33,727 bases of DNA, from contig LLEY01000315.1 of assembly GCA_001414485.1 (NCBI GenBank), forward strand, positions 1 to 33,727. The letters are read 5' to 3'. The stretch's first letter is position 1. Each line of letters opens with the position of its first letter. The stretch comes from Calycina herbarum. Its lineage: Eukaryota; Ascomycota; Leotiomycetes; Helotiales; Pezizellaceae. Positions 11,130 through 21,778 of the stretch are shown in pieces. The notes beneath the pieces are model-generated. The model ran no database searches. It saw only the letters and a program-made list of their open reading frames with translations, and was not told the DNA's origin. The translations under genes were made by a program, and so were the position numbers.

Positions 11130-12650
11130 TCCAGATACCACTCACATAATCCAGGAAATCTCATTCTCAGCCCCTTTTCAACTCCCTCTAAGGATCAAGT
11201 CGTACATACTATACTCAAAAATGCCATCTTCTTTTTCGTCTTCCTTTTCATTTTCCCACATAACATTCAATTACCAGATTACAGCAGCAGAAAACCAGGA
11301 ATTTGAGGTATGACAAACAACCATTTAAGTTTCAGCTCGCTCGTGAACATTAAGATTTGATTGCCTTTCTAGGAAATACATCTCCTACTCATACGTATAT
11401 CCATTGATCTTCCTTCTCTTCCCCCACAATACAGCTTCTCCTACGAAATAACCCGTTTATCAGCCACCAAACACCATACGATAAAAACGGCCACCAACAG
11501 CAAAGCCTCACTAATATTACTGCCAGGACCTTCCGGGAGAAAACAAGTATTTACCAGTGGCACAGGTTCAACTCTTTAGTAGTTACCACGATTCAACTAG
11601 CTAGGAACCCATCCTCTGGTCAGCAACCAACACATTTTGATAGAGAGAAAGACACCAGATTTTCCAATATACCTATGTCCAGAAAAATTCCCAGGGAGAC
11701 TCTCAGGCACCACAATCTTCACGCCGTAAACTTGTCGATTCAACCTATTTATCTAAGAAATACATCCCCTAGTCATACGTAAACGCTCTAACACATTTCC
11801 CCCAGAATGACGGAGAAGCTTTTCGGATATTACATGTAACACCAAACTGCTTGTAAACATCTTGATTCAGCTACTTCTCTTTAAAAATTCATCCCCTACA
11901 AAATCGCAAAAGCAAGAATGGTTTCTGGTAAGGCCCGGTCTAAATGCAATATAGGGAAATATTTTCGCGAACACGAACACAAAAACTCCCTAGGATGCTG
12001 TTTGCTCGTAAATCTTTCGGTTGAACTACCCCTATGGGCCATACCATCTTCATACTCATTAACACAACATCTTCAGCAAAGCAGCATTTTATCGAACATC
12101 ACACGAAAGAGTAGAATCAAGTACAATGTTTATAAAAGATTTCCCTGCCCGCCTCGTGCTTCAGCTCATCTTAATTGTCCACCTAGGAACTCCATCTCCT
12201 AGTCAACAAACAAATTAATTCCTAGAGAAAAACAACAAATTGTCCAGGATACCCATGCTGAGCTTTGGATAACGTAAAAGGTTTCAGTTCGTCATTTAAC
12301 TACCAATCTGGGGAATCCATTCCCTGGTCAGCACAATTTGATAAAGAAAAGCAAGTAGAATTCTGATTACAGCGTAATGAAAAAAACTCTCGAGCAAAAC
12401 TTTCCCATACTTCAGATCTAGATATCTCGATTGATCCATCTAGGAATATCATTCCCTAGTCCTTTTCTAGAACAGACAACACTGTCCCTTCACTATCTAC
12501 CTGATGAAATCTGCTTCTCTGAATTACTCTCCTAAGTTCCGCCACCAAGCTCTCAGGCAGCACAAACGCCACGCCAGGATTCTGCTCGTAACCTTAAACA
12601 TCCTACCTATCTGAGAAACCCATCCATTGGCTCATCAAGATGACAAGAAC
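11130..12650. repeat. Degenerate tandem array with a CTAGG...CCTAG core
   Basis: A recurring block reads roughly CTCGTAAAC..TTGATTCAAC, then CTAGGAA.YCATCCCCTAGTCA. Recognisable cores lie near 11149, 11369, 11601, 11753, 11878, 12183, 12307, 12438 and 12608, and a weaker one is at about 12004-12058. Most spacings are near 127-170 bp, with some double steps. Secondary shared words are CTCTCAGGCAC/GCAC before the core (11701, 12551) and CCCCAGAAT after it (11803, 12670). Several cores are near-palindromic (at 12439-12458, CTAGGAAT / ATTCCCTAG). Copies are heavily diverged, so this reads as an old, decayed satellite or a repeated structural element in a noncoding transcript. No open frame runs through it. 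Confidence 0.7.
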
Positions 12651-14032
12651 CAACAAAACCTCCACCTACCCCAGAATAATTACAAATATTATGCGAGAAT
12701 ACTCAGAAGAATGGCCAGGCATAATTCCTTGATTTATATGCTTTCAGAGAATCTTGGTAATCATCCCAGAATATATAGTGTGGCGAGAAAGACATGTAGA
12801 CGCATATCAAAGACGGAGGTTCTCTTACGTCCGTCAAAAAGCCGAAGCCTATTTCTGAACCTACCAAGCTCATCACCAACAAGACTGCCGCACCCTTCCT
12901 AATTCTACCTTACAACTCAAAGGGGTCTCCGTGAGGCAGAAAGAAGCGGCAGAAAGAAGCGGCAAAAACTCATTGATTCCGACTTCCCAACCCAGCCTAC
13001 CAATAACACAACACAACCTTATCCCAGTCTAACTCCAAGGACAATCCGAGGGAATAAAGAAAGAATCGCACCACCAAGGTGATTCAATCTTCATACTCAA
13101 TATGGTCTCCGAAGAAGCAGAAAATTCGCACTCGTATACTGACGGATTAAGAACAAAACACGAAATAACCACGGGCCATCTCGCTTATTTCTCATTACGA
13201 TGACACACCACCCATCACCTGATCTCTTCTTCACCGCCTCGTCATAAGGAAAGGATCCTTGATATTGCCTTCGTATCCCGAAAAGAATGCCTCGTTTTCC
13301 AAAAACAAGGAGAATATTCTCCACGAAAATTTGTTCTTCTCACGTAAGGAAACGAACTACGAACCGACCAGGAAAAGAAGAAGAGAATAGGATCCCATTA
13401 CAAATCTCTATACTTGGTTCCGGACACCATAATATTTCTTACTCTATCTCCCCTCCTATTCATTCTCTTCTACCCAAACATCATCTCCCCTTAAAAGTCT
13501 CTACCTATCTCTTCTCCATCTATATTTTAGTATGTAGTTTCGCAATGGACAATAATAAGCCTCAGTAACTAACTCCAGCTTCCCAGAATAATCAAAAGGA
13601 TCGATCTGAACCAGACAGTTTCAGTCAAGAAAAACGATTATTCAAAAAGGGTTAGATTGAGACTCCAGATTCCCCCCAAAAGGTTGGAACAACAAAGATA
13701 AATTTGCAGGTAAATTTGCGATTAAAACGCTTCCTCGCGAGGTAGACGTTCTCCTTTCCAGCACCGCTCCTTTCTGATCAGATCAAGACTTACTCCTCTA
13801 AAATTCAACCCAGGTAACTTCTACCCTCTGTTCAAAGAGAAATATTCAGAATCGACAAAGTCAACAAAACAAAAGAAGAATCTCACGATTCTTCCTCTTC
13901 CTCTTACCATCCCACCCCCCTATCTTCCTATTTCTCCATCACCCAGATACAAAACATTCTACAAACCCCTCTCCCCAAAATGCCACCAATTAAACACATA
14001 CAAAACACGACTCTGTCAGGGTCCAAAATCCA
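12651..14032. other. G-poor intergenic stretch, no supported gene
   Basis: The top strand here is rich in C, A and T and poor in G (for example 13441-13500 has a single G). Short open frames such as 12627-12902, 13097-13324 and 13287-13568 show no motifs. A 13-bp unit GGCAGAAAGAAGC is duplicated in tandem at about 12933-12962. Confidence 0.5.
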
Positions 14033-14300
14033 TCTCGCGAGCGAGACAAGAGGAAATCAAGTTCTCAGTCGTTCCTTCCTTCTCTGTCTACACGTCGACG
14101 AGTTTGAACCGTGACGTACTACGAGCCTAGGACCCACTGGTACGAGAAGGGAAGGAAACGACCTGAGGGGTCTAAGGTCGATCTCGAGAGCGAGGCAAGA
14201 GGCAAGAGGAAAGAGTGTCCTCACATCTCACAGTCGTTCCTTCCCAATTACACGTCCACCTCAACATATGAGTTTGGACCTACTGCGCGCAGGACACATA
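14033..14300. repeat. Diverged direct repeat pair with an inverted copy between
   Basis: The first copy (about 14033-14135) starts TCTCGCGAGCGAGACAAGAG. The second (about 14182-14297) starts TCTCGAGAGCGAGGCAAGAG. Both then contain CAGTCGTTCCTTCC, ACACGTC and GAGTTTG in the same order. Between them, 14144-14166 holds the same CAGTCGTTCCTTCC word in inverted orientation, so 14066-14166 can also fold back. It is probably a decayed repeat; I cannot name it. Confidence 0.7.
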
Positions 14301-14466
14301 TATACTTCACAAATAAACTCCCTTAACCCCCACAAAGTAAAAAGATAAGATGACCTCCTCAAATATTTACTTCCCAAAGGACTCCCTATACCAACCAGTA
14401 AGTTAGTACCACAAATAGAAAAGGAGAAAGAAAGAACCCCTCCTATTTCTATTTTCCCCACACCCA

Positions 14467-14580
14467 CATATTCTCATTCTCATTCTCATTCTCTACCTAC
14501 CTACCCTCTCCTCTCGTCTTCTAAACATAGAACAAATACTTACTTACTTCCCCCACTCACTCACTCACCTCACCGCTCTT
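14467..14580. repeat. Cluster of microsatellites
   Basis: Short arrays follow one another: (ATTCTC)4, (CTAC)3, (TTAC)-like and (ACTC)3-4. This is low-complexity pyrimidine-rich sequence with no coding content. Confidence 0.8.
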
Positions 14581-14623
14581 CCCACAACCTTACAACGGGG
14601 ACTTCACAATCCAGTCCCCAAGT

Positions 14624-14933
14624 AGTACAAGGGCTAATATGTATTGAGTGCCACGGACCAAGCGCAGTACTCTTTTTAACGAAATCTCACTAAAACACCT
14701 ACTTTTTATAAATATATTATAAGTTAGCCACACGTCCAAATAAGACTAAAACAACTTGATGTGAAGGAGAAATGGCAAGTTAATAACCCGTGAGGAAGAT
14801 GAAAGCTCTCCGTTGTATAATACCTTAGAATCGTAGATTTTGTAAGCACCACATTTTACAGTAGTAAATTTGGTGTGTGAGCAGCCTGAGACCGACCCCG
14901 CCGTGGCACTCAATACATATTAGCCCTTGTACT
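14624..14933. mobile_element. MITE-like element with perfect 33-bp terminal inverted repeats
   Basis: Positions 14624-14656 (AGTACAAGGGCTAATATG...GCCACGG) are the exact reverse complement of 14901-14933. The element is 310 bp and its interior has no open frame that could be a transposase, so it is non-autonomous. If the true ends are CAAGGG...CCCTTG, each is preceded or followed by TA, as expected for a Tc1/mariner-type TA target duplication. A GTAC duplication is also formally possible because the end is palindromic. The perfect repeats point to a recent insertion compared with the decayed repeats around it. Confidence 0.88.
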
Positions 14934-15606
14934 GATACAAGTTTACTTATAAGTTAAAAGAAATAGGATTTAAAAAAGGGTCAAGTTTATCTTCCCTTAC
15001 TATTGGGTACTAAGAACACGACAATTTCAAGTGGACAATTTGCACGTAACCTACTATTTGCACAAGTTTCTTAGGGCTTTATTTACGAGTTACATAATTA
15101 TAAAGAGTATTGAACGTTCATTCCAAGGGAATGAATTTCATGTTTCCTCTCCATAGAAATGATTTTGAAAGATGATTTTTATTTATTTTTGCTATTGATC
15201 GATTACCTACAATCAATTGCACGTCATTTTCGGCTAGACTATTTGTACGTAACCTACTGTTAGCACTACTTTCTTGGGGACGCTGTTTGCAGGTTCAGCT
15301 AGTCTTTGCTTCACGCGCTCCCTCGCTAAGTACTCGACAGGAAAAGTCAGGAATAAGGAAGTATTTGACACTTTTCAAGTCGGAGCACATCAACCAGTCT
15401 TTCTCAAAGAAGACCAGATAATTCTAGATAATTTTTTCATGTCATTTTATTTTGGCTTCGTCTCATCCCATGCTCATGCTCATGTTAAAAAAAAACTAAA
15501 AACAATCACCTACCCAAAAATTCCCCTGTACCTCCCATCCCAAAAACAAAAAACAAAAAACCAGAGGTATCAAATCACCCCCCCTCAAAATCCCCAAAAA
15601 GAAAAC
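14934..15606. other. Intergenic region with a diverged direct repeat, 3' of the ZIP gene
   Basis: It contains two related 43-bp segments: 15034-15076 (GACAATTTGCACGTAACCTA...) and 15237-15279 (GACTATTTGTACGTAACCTA...), about 80% identical and 203 bp apart. A (CATGCT)-type short repeat sits at 15470-15485, with A-rich runs beyond it. The open frame at 15274-15888 on the plus strand is the antisense shadow of the ZIP gene. Confidence 0.6.
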
Positions 15607-16764
15607 TCAAGCCCACTTCCCCAAAACAGCCATCAACCCCGCCCCAACACACATACACCCATAAGCCAACAAAAGCATCTTCATACTAGCCCGTCTCATC
15701 TCAGGACTAAACATAAAGTCATGAGCCATCAACTCCACCAGACCCGTATAAATCAAAATCCCCGCACTAATGGCGTCAAAAACCCCATTAACAACCCTCG
15801 TATTCTGACTATTCGGCAGAAGCGTACTCCTAACTCCCAAACCAGCCGCAATAGCAATCGGCGTCGTCAAACCATAGATAGCACCTAGAAGCCAGGGCAT
15901 CCACCATTTACTCTTGGGCCACGCAGCGGTCGCGAGTCGCGAGCCGAGACCTAGTCCTTCAAAGGTTTGGTGGAAGACGAGGACTATGTAGAGGACCACG
16001 AAGTTGGAGCCTGCGACTGCGAGGGTGAGTCCAATGAATATGGAGTGGAAGATGACGCCGAATTCGAGGATGAAGAGGCCGGTCATTTGGGCGGCGAAGT
16101 GTTCGTGGTCTGTCATGTGGTCTCGTTGGTGGCCTAGGTGATCGTCTCCACCGGGGGGGTATGTGAAATCGTCTTCTCGTCCTGGGACGCCCTTGTTATT
16201 GGAGGAGACTGTGTTGAGTGCTCCTGAGTCGGCCATGTGGATGGATGGTTCGTCTGAACTATGGCCTAGCTGTTTAGGTTGTCGAACACCATCGCTTCCA
16301 CTGGGTGTATCCAATTTTTCCTTTCTCACAAACTCTCGAGCCGGATCATTAGTCTCCAAATCATGGGCATGTTCCTGGTTTCCAAAAACATCGAAACGAG
16401 CAGCCATAAGTTCGATGAAGAACATGACAAAAATGGTCATCAAAACGATCCCAGAGGCCCAATCGTAATCCGTAATAGCTCCGGTATTACACGCATTATT
16501 GAGGGCTTCGTTGGCGGGGGAGAGTAGGTGAATAAATGCCGTGGTGATGATAACACCGCTACCAAAATGTTTGGTTATGAAGAAGGCCAGTTTGGGGACT
16601 CGCATTCGTCTTGTTCTTGCTGCGGCGATGGGTAGTAAGGCTCCTAGCATGGAGCCAATTCCAATGACGAAAATTGCAGAGATTCGGAGACCCATTCGGC
16701 CGTCGTAGTCGTTTCCTGAATCGCAGTCTATCTCCACCGTGAAAGGTTGGTAGTTGTCCGCCAT
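15607..16764 (-). CDS. ZIP-family zinc/iron transporter (385 aa)
   Basis: This is a plasma or organelle membrane permease that moves Zn2+ (possibly Fe2+) into the cytosol. It is a single exon. I chose the ATG at 16764 (MADNYQPF); extending further in frame would need a TTG start. About three helices (ISAIFVIGIGSMLGALLP, FGSGVIITTAFIHLL, GIVLMTIFVMFFIELM) precede a long variable cytosolic loop, residues about 125-225, that ends in a His-rich patch (HLGHQRDHMTDHEH). Helix 4 has the diagnostic EFGVIFHSIFIG with His240, and helix 5 has VFHQTFEGLGLG with His265 and Glu269, the metal path of ZIP proteins. Three or four more helices follow to the C terminus (LMAVLGKWA). The length is typical of fungal Zrt1/Zrt2-like proteins. 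Substrate specificity cannot be read from sequence. Confidence 0.93.
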   Translation of the reverse strand: MADNYQPFTVEIDCDSGNDYDGRMGLRISAIFVIGIGSMLGALLPIAAARTRRMRVPKLAFFITKHFGSGVIITTAFIHLLSPANEALNNACNTGAITDYDWASGIVLMTIFVMFFIELMAARFDVFGNQEHAHDLETNDPAREFVRKEKLDTPSGSDGVRQPKQLGHSSDEPSIHMADSGALNTVSSNNKGVPGREDDFTYPPGGDDHLGHQRDHMTDHEHFAAQMTGLFILEFGVIFHSIFIGLTLAVAGSNFVVLYIVLVFHQTFEGLGLGSRLATAAWPKSKWWMPWLLGAIYGLTTPIAIAAGLGVRSTLLPNSQNTRVVNGVFDAISAGILIYTGLVELMAHDFMFSPEMRRASMKMLLLAYGCMCVGAGLMAVLGKWA

Positions 16765-19323
16765 GATGGGCAACGATTTATCTTGTTCCCTCTCGGGAGA
16801 AGATTGCGTTTGGTGCGCTCTAGGTTGAGTTGTTTTTGGTGCTTATCGTGAGTGGTGTCTTTGTTGTGTCCAGAATTCCGAAGGATTCGAGAGGAAACAA
16901 AGGGTATTGTTCGTGAGAAAAGCCGTGAGCTGGTTATGAAGATGACGGATGCGACAAGTAGTCTCCGTGTTGATGTAAAGTCGAAAAGGAAGAAATCTCA
17001 CTTCCAGACTGGAATTTGGTCGGTTTGTTAGTGGGATTGAATGGATTTGGAGAGAGAAAGGAAGGTGGGAGGGTGTTGGTGGGTTGGGAAAGAAATGGGT
17101 TTGGCTTGGGTTTGGCATGGGCGGGGGTGAATGAAATACCTTGATGGGTAGCACGGCTGTGCGGGCGTTTTTTTCTTCTGTGCTGACACTGACGCTGCTA
17201 AACCTTGGACAACAGGAAACACAGTATGGACTCTTAAATTGGGTATCTGTTGCACTCGGAGCCAATCGGGTAATAAAATGAGGGGTAGCCAAGAGTGAAT
17301 GTAGGAGACATTCAGGTATTGAATGTTGAGTACATATTCACATGTTCACGAGTCCCGCCTCTTTCGTACCTCGTCTACCTTTGATTCACTTTATACTTCA
17401 AATTCTCTACAAAGAAAAGATCCTTCCCCTCCAAATCCACCGATATTCAAGATCATAAAAAGTCAAGTATATCTCTCCTAAAAGCCTAACCCGTCGTATG
17501 ATCGATCATCAGAACACAGCCAACTCGCATCTCAGGAAAGGGTTACACCATGAAAGTAAGTCAACGTAGTGTAACACATCCCCTTCATTCATACATGGCG
17601 CCAATTGATTTGACTTGCCTTTCCTGATCAAGGTTTGCTCCGATTCACCCTTGTATGGATCACGTCTCGCTGTTTCTGTATGACTTTTTTTGGTTTTGGA
17701 GGGGCATGATGCGCCCTGCAGCCTTTTTCAAAAACACCTTGATGGGTAGTGGAGCCCTTAGAAATCCATCACAGCCAATCAACACCCGCGGCTTCTTCAG
17801 CAGATCCACAATCACACGCCCGGTTCCTTTTCGCGAGTGATGAAAGGAAGGAGCGCTTAAAAACGAACAGAAGACTGCAAACGTCCAACAGTAACCACTT
17901 GTTCAACCCCAAGTAAACTTAACAACTCGACAGCTTGCTTCGTAGTCGGGCAAGGATGTTAGTACTCGGTACACAGAAACCATGTCTCGCCACAAATAAT
18001 CTTGACAGGCGACGAGAACGGAAATCAACATCCATCAGTCTCACAACCTCACCCCCAGGAATTGAAGAAGAAAGAACCCGACTTCAGACAACGATTACTC
18101 AACCAATCCAAGAAATGTAATTCCATCTCCACGGGTACCAACATAAACAATGGCTTCCAAATCTCTCCGCCACGCAGCTAGCCGTCGACATGTTCCCCGG
18201 TACTACTTCTTAATTTGCGGCTCTCTCCCCGCTGCCATGCGGACAGTGTAATAACGTCGACCATGCATCTTCTTGAACGACCTACTACCTGAAGGATTTG
18301 GGTATGAGTAACAACTGTGACGTTAGCTCTCATCTCCAGCTCCAGCTCCGCCTCGAAGGTACAAGACCAACGAGAGACCAGATATTCAACTTTTGGGGGG
18401 GCCAAGTGCGGAAGCTAATTATCCAACTGCCAAGGCACCATAGGGCCAAGAATGACGAGGCAGTCATCTAGTTCACCGACAACAAAGTCATGAAGAAAGT
18501 ATATCCTTCATACGGAGGGCACTGTATGCAAGTCATCTTAGGAATGGACGTGTAACCCCGTCAAATTTACCTCGCATCACCAGCTGCATACTCTCCCCAT
18601 GCAGCCATGGTTCAACAAGCTGCGGTCCGTACAACCAAACCCCGCCTCTCGGAATCAACATTCATCACGTGTACAATTAAAACGTTCGAGGGTAAGGTTG
18701 TATCGGTGAACATGGCTAACTGGGAGAGGAATATCTCGGGTGCTTGGGCTTGGGGGAGTAACACAGAAAGGATTGCGTTGTGGGACGACCAAGATACTGT
18801 GTGTAATGACTTTCGACCTTGCAGTCCTTCTGTCAACACCCTGGCGGGATACCAAGGCAGAAGTTGCGAATGGGATTCCCTATGTAAGTTCTTTGATGAG
18901 CCACCTCTCTCTTCCTGATTTTCCCCATGCATTATTCCCCATAGGACCTCATGTACTCGATGCGATACCGCTCTGGCAGTATTGACTCGCCTCCTCCACA
19001 GTGACACCTCCTCAACTGAGAAATTATTTGTACAAACTTTGCCACATCTCGGTTTCGCGGTGTTACCAACTCGGGTCGGTGTATCTGCCTGGAAAGCAAA
19101 CCGAGACCCCCAGCCGGATAGGTTATAATAACCATAAATCTAGGCCATGAGGCTCTCCAAGGCTCGAGGCATCTTCCAAGTCTGTTCATGAAATCCGTGC
19201 GTGGGAGTACAAGGTACTCATTGTGTATCTTGTCCCACGAATTCGGCGTGGCCATGTGTTTGCATCAGAAGACACTCTCTCAATGGCTGGTCCTTGTAAT
19301 TTGTACACACCACTTTGAGACCC
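16765..19323. other. ZIP promoter/leader region and gene-poor spacer
   Basis: About 16765-17300 should be the 5' leader and promoter of the ZIP gene. The remaining 2 kb has only short, motif-free open frames (for example 18607-18918 plus and 18612-19007 minus, overlapping each other). A small inverted repeat GTTACAC / GTGTAAC lies near 17542-17574. At 18109-18129 a 21-base word matches the B repeat at 7729-7749 with one difference. The right end should be the 3' region of Mdm10. Confidence 0.5.
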
Positions 19324-20571
19324 TCAAGATGAATACTGCAGCTCCAATCCAATGGCTCTGAATGGCTGGTCTGGTCTCTTCATATCGATCGATGATCCTA
19401 GGGTGAACAGAATCTCCTTGACCCTACCCTCCCAAAGCAATCCAAACTTCCAATTCTGGTCGACTCGAGCTTTCAAGACTCCCAAGACCTGCTCCGGTTC
19501 CGGTGTCGATTTTGCTTCAAAATCATCTAGTCTCCACTCGAGTTTTGCAGCCATGCTTCGCTCTCGAATCTTCTGTGCTTTCGCCTTCATCCTCCATAAT
19601 TCACATCCAAGCATGAGATCACTCTCATAACTATAGACATTGAAATCGAATTTCGAGCACAATGCCAAGTTCTTCCCCGCCTTGACTGCATATGTCGTAC
19701 TAATACTCCCCATCAACGGATTCAACGTCAGAGTCGCAGTAAGTGGTGTGCCATTATGCGCCGGAAGTGTAGCAAACCTCCCCCCAAAACTCACGCCTCC
19801 CGATTTGTTCAGCGAGCCATAATACATCTCGGCGCCTGCACTGAATCGCCCGTAAAATCGATCTTCTGTTCTGGGAGGTTCTGTGATCTCCTTTCGAGGA
19901 TCCGGTCCGAAATTGTATAATCCTCGAAGACCAATGAGACCTCCATCTGTCGAGTACAACGTCTCGGCACTGTATTTGCCAACGTCATATTGATGCAGAG
20001 CCAGTATTGTCGCACCGTTTTTCATTTGACTGTTGCTGACAGCTGAAAGCTTCACTTGTTGAGTTGGGCTTAATCTTGACAAATACAGTGCTTCCAAGGT
20101 ACTCTGTGGTAGGTAAAGTCGTCCGTAAAAAAGGGAGTCTCGTTTGTCAGTCCGCTTCCCATTGTGCCATTCCTCCCACATCCAAGGTTCGTCATGTCGG
20201 CGTAGTTCTTGAATTTGTCGATATCCGTGTATTACAGACTCCAATTCCACATGTGAGCTTTTCGATGGGGTATGTAAAGGTCGCGAGGTGTAAAGGTAGG
20301 ATAGTGAGCCATCGACGAGACCTACACTTCCGATTGCATATGAAGTCGCAAAGTTCGGGGAGGAGAGTGAGGATAGACTCAGGCCAAAGCCCCGCGGAGT
20401 TTGGAATTCTAGAAGATCTGCAGAAGTTCAATTAGCATGCGCATTCAAGAATGCCCTCAACTGCTGTGACTTACCTCTCGCGGTAGCTGTCAACTGCGAA
20501 TAAGAATTCTCACGATCCCAATGCGTGGTATTATAGAAAGCCTGCTGAACATAATCCATAAACTCCAGCAT
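19324..20571 (-). CDS. mdm10: Mdm10, outer mitochondrial membrane beta-barrel (ERMES and SAM complexes), 396 aa
   Basis: Mdm10 is a 19-strand type beta-barrel of the mitochondrial outer membrane. It anchors the ER-mitochondria encounter structure and also assists the SAM complex. Two exons: 20571-20475 and 20417-19324, separated by a 57-bp intron with GTAAGT, TGCTAAT and CTGCAG. Splicing gives 397 codons including the stop. The N terminus [20 protein letters not shown] followed by [22 protein letters not shown] is the family hallmark. Later matches include [34 protein letters not shown] and [30 protein letters not shown]. The C terminus ([13 protein letters not shown]) resembles a beta-signal ending. 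At 396 aa it is slightly short for filamentous fungi, whose versions often carry extra loops. Divergent from Mrt4, with starts about 295 bp apart. Confidence 0.94.
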
Positions 20572-20865
20572 TTTCCCGAAGAACTAACACAGGCTCAATG
20601 CCAAAAGAAAAGAACTGTCAAGGAAGAAGAAAGTCGGTCGCATTGATGCCCTCAAAAATCCGATCCAGTTTGAAGCTCAAAGCTTCCCCAGCGCCAAGAC
20701 CGCCACCCCCGGAAAAACACCCCTGGCTAGCTCTACCCGTAGGAACCATTAATCCGCAATCAATTCTCTATCGCAAGAAAAATAAATCGAGGCATCGCAT
20801 CGCAATCCATCCCACCAAAACCACCAACCAAGCTCTCCGCCACCTCCCCTCCTCCAACCCACACA
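20572..20865. promoter_or_regulatory. Bidirectional promoter between mdm10 and mrt4
   Basis: This 294-bp spacer separates divergent start codons and must hold both promoters. It is pyrimidine/purine skewed with no clear TATA box, as is usual for housekeeping genes. Confidence 0.6.
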
Positions 20866-21778
20866 ATGCCCAAATCCAAGCGCGCGAAGGTCGTCCACCT
20901 CACAAAAGTCGACAAGAAAGGAAAGGAGTTAACCCTAAAGCTCTTCACCAACGTCCGAGAATGTCTCGATGAATACCAATTCTGCTTCGTCTTCTCCGTC
21001 GACAACATGAGGAATACATATCTCAAGGGTGTGAGAAGCGAATTGAGTGATAGCAGGTTCGTTTCCCCATCTCTTACTCAATTCAAACCATGGGGATCGA
21101 AATCCCAAAAGAGTTATATTTTATATATACCGAATCCAAACCCCTCAACACCAAGAATAAGACTATCATACTAACATGGCGAATTACACAGACTCTTCTT
21201 CGGCAAAACAAAAGTAATGGCCAAAGCCCTCGGCACAACCCCCTCCGAATCCCACCAAGAAAACACCCACCTCCTAACCCCCCACCTCCAAGGAAACGTC
21301 GGTCTCCTCTTCACAAACCGCCCCGTCGCAGACATAAAATCCTACTTCGCAACCCTCTCAAAAACAGATTTCGCCCGCGCCGGTACCCCCGCAGCCCGCG
21401 AATTCACAATTCCCGCCGGAATCGTCTACTCCATGGGCGGCGAGATCGCAGAGGATCAAGATGTTCCGCTTGTACATAGTTTGGAGCCAGAGTTGAGGAA
21501 GTTGAATGTTCCAACGAGTTTGGTCAAGGGCAAGATCGCCCTGCAGAATGAGTATACCGTTTGTAGGGAGGGGGACCAGTTGGATAGTCGACAGACGAGG
21601 TTATTGAAGTTGTTTGGGGTTGCGACAGCGGAGTTTACGGTTAAGCTTGTTGCGTAAGTTTCCTTCTCTTTTGGATTTTCAGAGAATGGGGAATTTTGGG
21701 GCTAACGTAATTTACAGATACTGGAGTTCGGCAACAAGCGAGGTCACAGTAGTAGAGGCAGAGGAAGAAGAATTGTGA
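20866..21778 (+). CDS. mrt4: Mrt4, ribosome assembly factor related to P0/uL10 (237 aa)
   Basis: Mrt4 occupies the P-stalk base on pre-60S particles in the nucleolus and nucleus and is later exchanged for ribosomal protein P0. Three exons: 20866-21056, 21192-21653 and 21718-21778. The first intron has a GTTCGT donor, an ATACTAAC branch and a CACAG acceptor. The second has GTAAGT, GCTAAC and TTACAG. The joined frame reads [20 protein letters not shown] at the start, then [19 protein letters not shown] across the first junction, and [23 protein letters not shown] at the end. [25 protein letters not shown] and the [14 protein letters not shown] region are typical of the family. P0 itself would have a longer C terminus with an acidic GFGLFD-type tail, which is absent here. 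The length is usual for Mrt4. Confidence 0.95.

Noticed and set aside
15274..15888. 204-codon plus-strand open frame
   Set aside because: Its second half is antisense to the ZIP transporter C terminus, its first half is low-complexity intergenic sequence, and the product has no motif.
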